Position numbers and translations under genes: made by a program. DNA of 64,000 nt from Aselliscus stoliczkanus (Eukaryota > Chordata > Mammalia > Chiroptera > Hipposideridae). Shown here piece after piece: positions 55,331 to 64,000 of this stretch; within the stretch, counting starts at the first letter, position 1, and each line of letters opens with the position of its first letter. Under the pieces are notes generated by a model. The model ran no database searches, had not been told where the DNA came from, and saw nothing but the letters and a program-made list of their open reading frames with translations. The DNA lies in the NCBI GenBank assembly GCA_033961575.1, contig CM066732.1, positions 79,240,187 to 79,304,186 of the forward strand. The letters are read 5' to 3'.

Positions 55331-56075
55331 TTTTGATTGGAATTACAGACTTGACTGCATTTTCACTGTCACTTACTCTCATGTCCTCATTTCCTTCCTA
55401 ACCCAACTTGGATTCTCTGTATAATCACTTCCCTACAAATACCCTTAACTCTGCTGTCCCTCTCTCTCATTTTTATACTTTTACCACATAATTGCTTGAT
55501 CTAGGCCTGTACCCAATCAGTTTAAATTGCTGGAGAAAAACAAATAACTCTACTGAGTGGTTTCATTTAAAAGTTCATGACCACAAATCTCAAATAGTCA
55601 CTCAAAACTGTCTAACATTCTACTACACTTACCATTCTCCAAAATTACCTCTATCGTGCTTTTCCCTCTTTTCCCAAGCCTCTATTCCTCTTTCCTTTTT
55701 TCTCCTCTCAGCTGCGAATCTTACCTCACACTTCACTGAGAGGGTCAGAGCAATGAGTGGAAACTCCGTTTTTCTCCTATCTCCACATCTACATACCACA
55801 TCAGCTCCAGTTGCAGCCCTCCCTGTTGTTCCTAAGAGTGAGACTTGCTGTCCCTGTCAAAGGCCAACTCCTTCCTTGTGTTCTGGATCTCATCCCCTCT
55901 CATGTTTTCAAGATGTCTCCTTTAGCATTCTCTTTCTTCTACATCATCAGTTTTTCGCTTCCCACTGACTGATTCCATCAGTGTAAAAACAGGCTCTATT
56001 ATAAAACTAACAACTAAACCTAACCTCTTAGGATCTCTCCTTTCAGCTAACGGAAGCAATTATATATATTGATTA
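55331..56075. other. Unassigned DNA
   Basis: Pyrimidine-rich. The 158-codon plus frame at 55492-55968 is the longest outside SINEs but has no domain, signal peptide or conserved motif I can see; I treat it as chance. Confidence 0.4.
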
Positions 56076-56079
56076 TGAA

Positions 56080-56163
56080 AATAAATTCTGATGCCAGACT
56101 TCCTGGGTTCAAATTTCACCTCTGCTCCTTATAATAGTAGTATTGTTACCCTGGGCAAGCTAT
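56080..56163 (+). repeat. MIR fragment
   Basis: 'cctgggttcaaatttcacc' and 'gttaccctgggcaagctat' are sense MIR. Confidence 0.7.
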
Positions 56164-56350
56164 CCTGTCCAGTACAATAGCCACATGTGGCTATTTACAT
56201 TTAAGTTTATATTAATTAAAATTAAATAAAATAAAAAATTTAGTTCCTCAGTGGGCATAGTCACATTTCAAGTATGGCTAATGGCTGCCATATTGGATGG
56301 TGCAGCTGTAGAGTTGTTCTATCACTGCAGAAAGTCCTGTTGTGCACCAG
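56164..56350. mobile_element. hAT-Charlie-type MITE
   Basis: 'aatagccacatgtggctatt', 'ttcctcagtgggcatagtca', 'catatttcaag'-like and 'cactgcagaaagtcctgttg' follow a known palindromic mammalian MITE whose ends read CAGTGCTGTCCAATA. Subfamily not certain. Confidence 0.72.
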
Positions 56351-56383
56351 GGTTCTACAGCAGCACACTTCCCACTCCTTTTT

Positions 56384-56481
56384 TTTTGAGGGCAGTGTCA
56401 CTGGCCCTCATATGCGGGACCCGAACCGGGGCCACTGGCTTTCCAAGCCAGCGCTTAAACACCATGCCACTTGGCCGGCCC
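56384..56481 (-). mobile_element. Short tRNA SINE
   Basis: GAGGGCAGTGTCACTGGCCC to CACTTGGCCGGCC. CCCACTCCTTTTT is repeated on both sides. Confidence 0.92.
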
Positions 56482-56534
56482 CCCACTCCTTTTTAAAAAT
56501 TAATTTATTTTTACAAATTTTTGCAAAATTTAAT

Positions 56535-56622
56535 TTATTTATTTTCCAGCTTTATTGAGATATAATTGACACATAATATTGTGTAAGTTTAAGTGTTTAA
56601 GGTGTAGAATGTGTTGATTTGA

Positions 56623-56625
<3 letters not shown>
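56535..56625 (-). mobile_element. L1M 3' end, antisense
   Basis: 'cagctttattgagatataat' and 'tgacacataatattgtgtaa' are the antisense terminal L1M sequence. Confidence 0.75.

Positions 56626-56659
<34 letters not shown>
56625..56659. repeat. (TA)n microsatellite
   Basis: Thirty-four bases of TA within the L1M end. Confidence 0.95.
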
Positions 56660-56662
<3 letters not shown>

Positions 56663-56779
56663 ACATAGTGTTATCTAAAACCTCCATTCACATAATTACC
56701 ATTGTTTTTGGTGGTGAGAATGTTCATGATTACCTTTCTGATTATATTCTATCATACCACCGTTTAAATTTTTATTGTA

Positions 56780-56952
56780 GCACTTATCGCTCTCTGATAT
56801 ATATATGTTCACTTGTTTATTTTCCTCCCTATCTTTTCCTATCGGAACGCAAGCTCCATGGAAGCAGGTTCTGCTTCACCATTTCATTCTCAGTGCCTAG
56901 AATGGTGCCTGGCACCACTGACTTCAATAAATATTTATTCAATGATGACTGA
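56780..56952 (+). mobile_element. L2 LINE 3' end
   Basis: 'gcaagctccatggaagcagg', 'gaatggtgcctggcaccac' and 'caataaatatttattcaatg' form a clear sense L2 terminus. Confidence 0.85.
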
Positions 56953-57309
56953 CCAGACATTAAAAAGCTTTGGGCTGAAACAAGAATATTTACCTAAACA
57001 TAGTGTACTGTACTCATTTTTTACATTGTTGGTGGATATTAGCAGTAGTGTATTGAGTGAGGGATATAGTAATTACTGATATATGAAGTTTGGGGGACTT
57101 TAGGAAAAAGGAAGTATCCTGAGACTGGGAGACTTCATCATGATCATTACACTATGTCAGCTGTGGAATATTAAGAACCAGCTTAGGCATGATTAGAATA
57201 TTTGAAAGTTAAAAAAATGAAAGAACACATGTGAACCATTACTGAGGAATTAGAGACTATATTTGTGGAATTAGTTGTTTTGGAAGTAGGCTGCCTCATA
57301 TTCTCAAGG
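56953..57309. other. Unassigned DNA
   Basis: No gene or repeat recognised. Confidence 0.4.
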
Positions 57310-57720
57310 AATTTCGCCTATGTTAGCAAAAATTGTAAACAAATGTTCATTAATACGGGAATAGATAAATACATTTGGCACAGTCATACGATGCAGCATT
57401 GTGGAACAGTAAAATGACTAAACTAAAGCTCAATTTATCAGTATGAATGGCTCTCAAAATCTAATAATGAGGAGAAAAGAGCAATTTGTAGATGGATAAA
57501 TATGGCATAGATATTTATATAAACTTTGAAAACACAAAGAGTTGCATCTATGGCCACATATATGAGTAGTGAATCTAAATGGACATATCTAAATGGACAC
57601 CTCTAGGGCAAGAGGATGGGAAGTGGGCTCAGAGAGGGGATGTAGGATCAAGGAGAGACTTCAAAAGCATGTGCAAAGTTTTATTTTCTTAAAAAAATTG
57701 GACATCAACCTGACAATATA
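57310..57720 (+). mobile_element. L1M ORF2 end, sense
   Basis: 'acaaatgttcattaatacgg', 'gaatagataaatacatttgg' and 'gcattgtggaacagtaaaat' are the L1 ORF2 C-terminal region in sense, non-coding now. Confidence 0.7.
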
Positions 57721-57839
57721 TTAACATTTAAAAAATCATGGTATTTGTTGTTATGCCCTAGAGTTTGCTGTATGTGAAACATTTTTTAAGTAAAAAACAA
57801 AAAGAATGTAAGTTGTATCCATATCAAGTTCATGCCACA

Positions 57840-58540
57840 TTCATTCAATAGCATTTCTTGAGAATCGACTATGTGTGTGTCATACTGGGTGTTGAGGATT
57901 ATAGAGAAGTCATGTGAGACACGGGTCTTGCTCCCCAGAAGTCTTCTTTCTTAGCTGAAATAATGCTACATCCTTACAGGAAACTGTGGACGGTAGCATA
58001 TAATTATGTATAAAAATGAGGCGTCAAAGCCTGGAAATAAAGAGTCCGGGGAGCAGCTGGAAAAGACTAACTGTTGGAGGGGAATTTGAGGAGCAAATCT
58101 GGATGGACAGAAGGCAGGTTAAGTACCTTTCAGCCTAGGGAAGTGTCATGTATCTAGGTTTGAAAGGGATTAATAAATGCCATCCTGTAAAAGTGAAGGC
58201 AATTTTTGTTCCATTTTGTTTTGTTTTGTTGAGAGAAAATTGAACAGATGGTATTAGCAGTACGCTGCAATACTTTAATGCCATGTCTAGGAATTTAAAT
58301 CTTATCCATTAGTTAAGTGAAGAACCATTGACAGTGCTGAGGAATTGGAGTGACAACACTTGATTTGATTTCTTTGAATATTAATCTGACTGTGGTGTGC
58401 AAGGTGGACTAGAATAGGGAAGAGTAGAAATAGGGAACTCAGCTAGGTGGCTGTTTCAACAGTCTAGCAGTTAGCAGATGAGGGCTTCAGGGGAGTTGGT
58501 AGTAAGGGAGATGGAGGAAAGAGAGACGTAATATTTCCAG
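57840..58540 (-). mobile_element. L2 LINE, antisense
   Basis: 'cattcattcaatagcatttc', 'cttgagaatcgactatgtgt', 'tgactgtggtgtgcaaggtg' and 'ggctgtttcaacagtctagc' are ordered antisense L2 landmarks over 700 bp, among the longest L2 tracts here. Confidence 0.75.
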
Positions 58541-58544
58541 CAGG

Positions 58545-59045
58545 GTAGGTATTACTGGTCACATTTTACAAAGGCACAGAGCAGGTATGTGTTTTGGTCT
58601 GCTTGGGTTACCATAACAAAATACCACAGAGTCTAGACTGATGGCTTAAACACCAGGAAATTATTTCTCACAATTCTAGAGGCTGGGAAATCCATGATCC
58701 ACGGGGTAGGTTTCATTCTTAGCTCTCTTCTCTTGACTTGTGGGCAGCCATCATCTTACTATGTGCTCTCAGGACCCTTTCTTTAGGGGCACTTGGAGAG
58801 AGAGAGCAAGCAAGCTTTCTGGAGTCTCTTATTTATAAGGGCACTAATCCCATCACGAGTGCCCTGCTCTCATGTATCTTAATTACGTCCCTAAGCCCTC
58901 ATCTCCAAATACTGTTAAATTAGGGGTTAGGGCTTGAACATATGAATTTGGGGGTGGAGGGACACAAACATTTCATCTATAGCAGTAATTTGTTCGTAGT
59001 TCTCACAGCTATTAAGTGCCAGAATCTGCCATCAAATCTAAGTCT
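58545..59045 (+). repeat. MIR split by an LTR
   Basis: 'cacattttacaaaggcacag' on the left and 'cacagctattaagtgccaga' on the right are adjacent parts of MIR. The MLT1-type LTR at 58590 sits between them. Confidence 0.7.
58590..58984 (-). mobile_element. MLT1-type MaLR solo LTR
   Basis: TGTTTTGGTCTGCTTGGGTT opens it, with 'ataacaaaataccacagag', 'aagggcactaatcccatcac' and 'gggttagggcttgaacata', closing 'tttcatctatagca'. The flanks GTATG and GTAAT could be a decayed 5-bp duplication. Confidence 0.82.
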
Positions 59046-59600
59046 TTTTTACTACAAAGTTCGTGTTGAAATTTGAAAGATGGATCAAAATGATGTGAGG
59101 GGTGATTGGATTTAGAAGATGAGAAAGAAGGAGGGATAAAAGAACAATGAGGTTTTGGTTGCCAGTAAAGTGCTTGGTGGAAACTGGAAACTTGCGAGGG
59201 TAAGCTACTTTGGTGGAGAACAAAATGAATTCATTGTGGAAGAAGGAAAGTTTGACTTGGTGGTGGGCCATCCAGTGCAGATGTTTCTAGACTGTTAGAA
59301 CTCTGGTGGACTCTTGGAAGCTCTCAGATCTGAAGTGTTGGAAGTCATTAGCATAGAGCTAGTAATTAACATCTGAAGACAGCGGTTCTGGTAAGAATGA
59401 GTAGAAATAAAAGAGAATAAGAATGAGTAGAAATAAAGAGAAGAGCAGACATTGTATACTTAAAAATGTGTTAAGAGGAGAGATTTTATGTTAAGCGGTC
59501 TTACCACAACTGAGAGAGAATGTCTTTAGGAATGCCCAGACTTGCAACTTTTCACTTCATAAAATAGAAGTACCAACAAGAAAAGCAACAGAGAAGCAAT
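59046..59600 (-). mobile_element. L2 LINE continuation, antisense
   Basis: 'gccatccagtgcagatgttt' and 'gaagtcattagcatagagct' are further antisense L2 landmarks, probably from the same element as 57840. Confidence 0.6.
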
Positions 59601-59603
59601 CGA

Positions 59604-59714
59604 GGTGACCGGTTAGCTCAGTTGGTTAGATTGTGGTGCCAAAAACACCAAGGTTGCTGGTTCAATTCCTACATGGGGCACTGTGAGCTGCGCCCTCCTT
59701 AAAAAAAAAAAAAA
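59604..59714 (+). mobile_element. tRNA-Ile-like SINE, 3'-truncated
   Basis: GGTGACCGGTTAGCTCAGTT head, CAAGGTTGCTGGTTCAATTCC B-box region, ending directly after 'gagctgcgccctcctt' in an A-tail. It lacks the usual 3' body. Confidence 0.87.
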
Positions 59715-60299
59715 TTGAACCAATCAGATAGGCGCAAGTGGGATGTTTATACATGGAACCTGAAGGTTTATTATATAGAAGCAGTTTTCTACTGGCTTAG
59801 GAAAGAAAGAATAAGAGACTAATTACTGAGGCTCAAATAACCACAACAAAAATGTATTATGTATTAAAATCTGTTTTGATTATTAATAAGTAACTCTTAA
59901 GGAGGCACGGAAATTAACAGATTTCAGTGCCAAAAAAAGATAAAAATTGCTCCCCCACTCACCACAAAATATTATCCCTTATCTATAGCATGTGTTTCTT
60001 TTGGTTCTGCGAGTATATTTGGTAGTCTTTTTTTTTTTCTTTCACCACCGGTTCTGTTAGTTTCAAAACTACTGTCTTTTGTCCCAACTTTTCATTGGTG
60101 TTCTCTACAAGAAGTGGAAATTACTAAGTTCTGGGTAAAAAAGCTTTTACTGGTCAAACTAACACTTAATGATGCTAATGAAATCACCAACATGAAAAAC
60201 ATGTCCCCAGAAAGTACTCTTTGTCATCAAACAGTCTCGAAGGAAAAAACCAACAATACCACTTATAAAACACATTTACTTAATATGTTCCCCACTTAA
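59715..60299. other. Unassigned DNA
   Basis: No gene or repeat recognised. Confidence 0.4.
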
Positions 60300-62010
60300 T
60301 ATTTTCTCCTTTTATTGTGCAACATAAAGTCTATACAGAAAAGTACACACACTGTGTATGTACAGTTTAATGAATAATTATAAGGCAACCACTCAGGTAA
60401 CCACCATTTAGATGAAGAAATTAAACATGGCTGGCACAAAGCAGTTCCTGTGTCACCCTTCCTGGTCACATCCTCATCATTCTCTCTAGCGATAACAGAG
60501 ACCTTACATGTTAAAATAATAATTACTTGCTCTTTAAAAAGTTACACTTCCTATGTATCCATCTGTAAAATTATAGTTTAGTTTTGTCTCTTGAATTTGT
60601 ATCTCTGGCTCTTTTAGGAGGATTTTCATGTTGTCTTTGGTTCTCAGAAGTTTTGCAAAGATGTGTTTTGGGGTTGGTTGAACATTGTGAATCTTCTGTT
60701 TGTTTTGGAAAAGTTTCAGCCATTATCTCTTCAAATGTTGCTTCTGTTTCCTTCTCTCTTTCCCCTCGTTCTGAACTATAATGATACTTTCTGTAGGGCT
60801 AGTTCTTCCCTGCCCCTTAGATAAAATCTCAGGAAATTCGCTGTCTTTTCTAGTCATTTTCAGATAATGAAAGTCCTCTTGCCGTTTTAGTCTTTCAAAT
60901 AGATCAATAGTTAAAATGCCCATATACTAGTAAAAAATTCTAGCTACTTTAACAGCTTTTTCATGGTATAAGTATCATGTCATAAAATTCACCCACTGTA
61001 TATGTAAATTTGATGATGTTTAGTACATTTATGCTGTTGTGAAACCATCAACAGAACCCAGTTTCTGAACATTTCCATCACCCCAGAAAATGCCCTCCTA
61101 CTCATTTGCAGTTAATCCCCACTCCTACCTCCAGCCCCAGGCAATCACTCATCTGCTTTTCACCTCATTTTTGCCATTTCTAGAAATTTTATATAACTGG
61201 AATTACACAAAGAAACATGTGGCCTTTTGTGCCTGGCTTCTTTCACTCAGTACTGTGTTTTTAAGGCTCATCCATGTTGTTGTGCTGTTAAATATCAGTA
61301 ATTGGTTCTTTTATATTGCTGAAGAGTATTTTCCACTCTAGCCCACATTGTATTCATTTATTCTTCAGTTGATGGACATTTGAATTATTTCCAATTTCAA
61401 GCTATTCTAAATAAGCTGCTATGTTTATTGTGTAGAAATCTTTTGTGGACAAATGATTTTGTTTCTCTGGGGTAGATACCTAGGTGTGAAATTGCTGGGT
61501 GATATGGTAAGTTTATGTTTGACTTTGTAAAAAACCACCGAACTATTTTCTAAAGCTGCTGTATCATTCCACATTCCCACCAACAATGAGGAGCACTCTG
61601 CTCATCCTTTATTGTCTTCTTTATAGCCATTCTAGTGAGTGAATAATAGTAGTTCATTGTGGTTGTAATTTTCAGTTTTCTAATGACATGATGTTGAGCA
61701 TCTTTTCATATACTTACCTATTCCTATGTCTTCTCTGTCAAAGTGTCATTTCACATCATTTGCCCATTTGTTAATTGGGTGGTTTGCTTTGTTATTGATT
61801 TGTAAGTTTATGTACACAGATACACACATCATACACTCATCCTTTATGAGATATAGGATTTGCAAACTTTTTTTTCTCAACTTTTTCATTTTCTTAATGA
61901 TATATTTTGAAGAACAAATGTTTATAATTTTGATAAAGTCCAATTTATTGTTTTTTTTTCCCATTATTGATCATGCTTTTGGTGTCATATATAAGAAACT
62001 GAGGAACTGT
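60300..62010 (-). mobile_element. L1M LINE, antisense, long tract
   Basis: 3' UTR text ('acagaaaagtacacacactg' at 60336; 'gtcataaaattcacccactg' at 60979) leads into an antisense ORF2 end ('cagttgatggacatttgaat' at 61367; 'ggtgtgaaattgctgggtga' at 61483; 'ccaccaacaatgaggagcac' at 61579). At least two L1M copies are probably joined. Frames within are not intact. Confidence 0.8.
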
Positions 62011-62148
62011 CAGAGGGGTAAGAAGAAAACATTGTATCATGGAACCCAGGGAAGATAAAGTTTTAGAAAGAAGCAGGATAATCACTAGTGCCAAAACCTG
62101 TAAGAGTTTCAGAAAGGATAAATCATGCAAAAAAGTCACTAAATTTAG

Positions 62149-62249
62149 GGCTGGCCGAGTGGCACGGTGGTTAAGTGCTGGCTTGGGAAGCCAGCAGCTC
62201 GGGTTCGGGTCCTGCATATGAGGGCCAGTGCCCTCTCAAAAAAAAAAAG
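62149..62249 (+). mobile_element. Short tRNA SINE
   Basis: GGCTGGCCGAGTGGCACGG head, B box GGTTCGGGTCC, ending 'gggccagtgccctc' plus A-tail. A perfect 15-bp duplication AGTCACTAAATTTAG (62134-62148 and 62250-62264) suggests a young insertion. Confidence 0.95.
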
Positions 62250-62284
62250 AGTCACTAAATTTAGATTAATAATAATCATAACAA

Positions 62285-62345
62285 CTGATGACTGAGATTT
62301 ATTGAATGCTTATTTTATGCCAGGCCCTATACTAAGTAAGACCTC
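62285..62345 (-). repeat. L2/MIR fragment
   Basis: 'tttattgaatgcttatttta' followed by 'tgccaggccctatactaagt' matches antisense L2 or MIR end. Confidence 0.5.
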
Positions 62346-62449
62346 ATTTCTAGTTTCAGTAAATAGACGGAGATTAGATACTTCTTTTGAATTTTGGAAT
62401 CAACATGTTTTTTCCCTATATCTCTAAAAATATTGATGCAGAGAGTATA

Positions 62450-62670
62450 GCAGAGAATTTAGAGTTGGGACATTCTTTTTAACCTTGAGTTCTACAACTT
62501 ATTAGTTATGGGCAAGCCACATACCTTTTTAACCTGTTACTTCATTTGTAAAGTAGGAATAACCATTACTAACTTGGGGGGCAGGGCTTTGGTAAAAGAT
62601 AATGTATGCAAAACACCCTGCATATTGCCTGGTTCATAGTACATGCTCAAAAATGGAAGTTGTGATTACT
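62450..62670 (+). repeat. MIR SINE, nearly full length
   Basis: 'gagttctacaacttattagt', 'tatgggcaagccacatacc', 'cttcatttgtaaagtaggaa' and 'ctggttcatagtacatgctc' cover MIR from its core to its 3' end. Confidence 0.82.
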
Positions 62671-62802
62671 AGGTTTTACAACCAGATAAAGATCTAAAAA
62701 TGTTCTGTGAACTGTTACACTCTATAGAAGACATTACTAGTACAACTTAGTACTTTTTGGAGCCATAATATGCACTGTAATATATTGCCCTATTCTAATT
62801 TT

Positions 62803-63333
62803 TTTTTTTTAAAGATTTTATTGGTGAATTGGGGGAGGGGAACAGTGTTGAGGAATTAGGGAAGGGGACCAGCCAAATTGTTGTTCTTCAATATCCGTTG
62901 TGGAGGGCTGCAGTCACCATATGTCTTCCCTTTGGCAGCTTGTGGCCTCTAAGCTCAAGGTGCTGTGTTCAGTCTTAGTTGCGGGTGGGCGTAGCAACCA
63001 TCCCATGTGGGAGTTGAACCAGCAGCCTTGTTGTTAAGAGCGCATTCCCTATCCACTGAGCCATCCAGGTGGCAGCTCACCTCAAGGTGCTGCGTTCAGT
63101 GTTAGTTGTAGGTGGGCATAGCCCACCATTGAACAGGCAATCTTGTTGTTACACCAGCTGAGCCATCCTGCCACCTGTTGGCAGCTCACCGACAGCTCAG
63201 CTTGGGCTGGGCATTCAACTGCTGTTGCTTAGAGCTCTGCTCACACTCTTGAGTGAGCTCTTAACCAACTGAACTACTCAGCCAGCCCTCTAAGCCAACT
63301 CTTCATAACCAACTGAGCCACTCAGCCGGCCCT
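62803..63333 (-). mobile_element. Composite multi-module tRNA SINE
   Basis: Same plan as 20000: reverse T+ tail, 'tccgttgtggagggctgcag', then tRNA-like modules with reverse B boxes near 63005, 63132 and 63210, and two successive head-like ends ('actcagccagccc' and 'actcagccggccc'). TGCCCTATTCTAATTTTT and TGTCCTATTCTAATTTTT flank it. Confidence 0.85.
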
Positions 63334-63399
63334 GTCCTATTCTAATTTTTAAAAAATCCTAACAAGCTTGCTCATATATAAGTATTTGAATTTCCCTCC

Positions 63400-63715
63400 T
63401 TTTCCACCATTCAAAGAACAACACCTATGCTCTTTTATTAACAGTTTTACATACCACATAATTCACCCATTTTAAAGTGTACAATTCAATGGTTTTTAAT
63501 ATATTCAGAGTTGTGCAACTATCATCTCAATCAATTTCAGAACATTTTCACTCCAAAAAGAAATGCTGTATCCATTAGCAGACTCTCCTTCCCTGCCAAC
63601 CTCCCTATCCCTAGGCAGTAATGAATCTACTTTCTATCTCTATAGATTTGTCTATTTTGGATATTTCATGTAAGTGGAATCATAGAATATGTGATCATCT
63701 GTGACTAGTTTCTCT
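63400..63715 (-). mobile_element. L1M LINE 3' end, antisense
   Basis: 'cataattcacccattttaa', 'gtgtacaattcaatggtttt' and 'ttcatgtaagtggaatcata' are unmistakable antisense L1M. Confidence 0.85.
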
Positions 63716-63719
63716 TAAA

Positions 63720-64000
63720 ACCAGAGCCAGACAGTAGTTAGAGTGTTAAAAACATCTTTTATTCAGGGCCTATTTCAATTAGGGACAAGCAGCCTCAGGA
63801 TAGAATGGGGCTTACTTCTGAACACAGCATGGACTGACTAGAGCAGGTAGATATTTATAGCTAAGGAGCTGGTTGAGGTGGTTGGGAGGGAGTGGAACTG
63901 GTGGGTGGAAAATTACCAGTAGGAGATGTCAAGGGTAGGGAATTTCTTACTAAACTAAACTAACAGGATTCTTGGTGAAGGCAGGCTGGGGTGACCAGAT
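63720..64000 (-). mobile_element. Probable ERV LTR, cut by window edge
   Basis: On the minus strand a TATA box (TATAAATA, 63852-63859) lies 89 bp upstream of an AATAAA (63758-63763). A U3-like purine/pyrimidine-asymmetric stretch lies beyond it, the layout of an LTR. The 5' part is outside the window, so length, terminal repeats and target duplication cannot be judged. Confidence 0.45.

Noticed and set aside
55492..55968. 158-codon plus-strand frame
   Set aside because: No domain, signal peptide, splice context or recognisable family; pyrimidine-rich composition lowers stop frequency.
1..64000. A novel multi-gene or defence system
   Set aside because: No cluster of intact genes exists on either strand; all repeated structure is explained by SINEs, LINEs, LTRs, DNA transposons or microsatellites.

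Overview
This window reads as nuclear genomic DNA of a mammal, most likely a bat. The base composition is AT-rich, the background is ancient mammalian repeats (L1M, L2, MIR, MER5, MLT1-type LTRs), and the dominant young repeats are two tRNA-derived SINE families. One has a GGGGCCGGCCGAGTGG head; the other has a tRNA-Ile-like head. I associate this pair with chiropteran genomes, probably the rhinolophoid side (Rhin-1/VES-like). The species call rests on remembered consensus sequences and is inference. I found no exon, promoter-exon pair or intact protein-coding gene. Nearly every open reading frame above 60 codons is a chance frame or a frame inside a repeat. The window is best described as intergenic or intronic.

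Layout. 0-4 kb: L1M, an old MER5 carrying two SINEs, and L2/L1M remnants. 4-12 kb: three DNA transposons (an internally deleted TIR element, a dead DD34D mariner, a small hAT element with a perfect 8-bp target duplication) and several SINEs. 12-25 kb: SINEs, a U6 snRNA pseudogene, a SINE inside a SINE, and further short copies of the TIR family. 26-37 kb: mostly LINE-1, with a stack in which an old antisense L1M was invaded by a SINE, a younger L1, a hAT element and another SINE. 38-43 kb: a probable solo LTR, an inverted pair of full-length SINEs and a 51-bp SINE remnant. 43-54 kb: L2, MLT1-type LTRs, microsatellites and SINEs. 54-64 kb: long antisense L1M tracts, a palindromic mariner MITE, an MLT1-type LTR inside a MIR, a multi-module SINE and an LTR running off the right edge.

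There is no operon, defence system or gene cluster here, and I do not see an undescribed multi-gene system. What stands out is transposon biology: full-length SINE copies ending in AATAAA plus TCTTT beside a short A-tailed form; multi-tRNA composite SINEs; a DNA-transposon family at several stages of internal deletion; and a LINE 3' tail resembling the one common in fish. Family names come from memory of consensus sequences and should be confirmed with RepeatMasker. Boundaries of old repeats are approximate; SINE boundaries supported by target-site duplications are usually good to a few bases.
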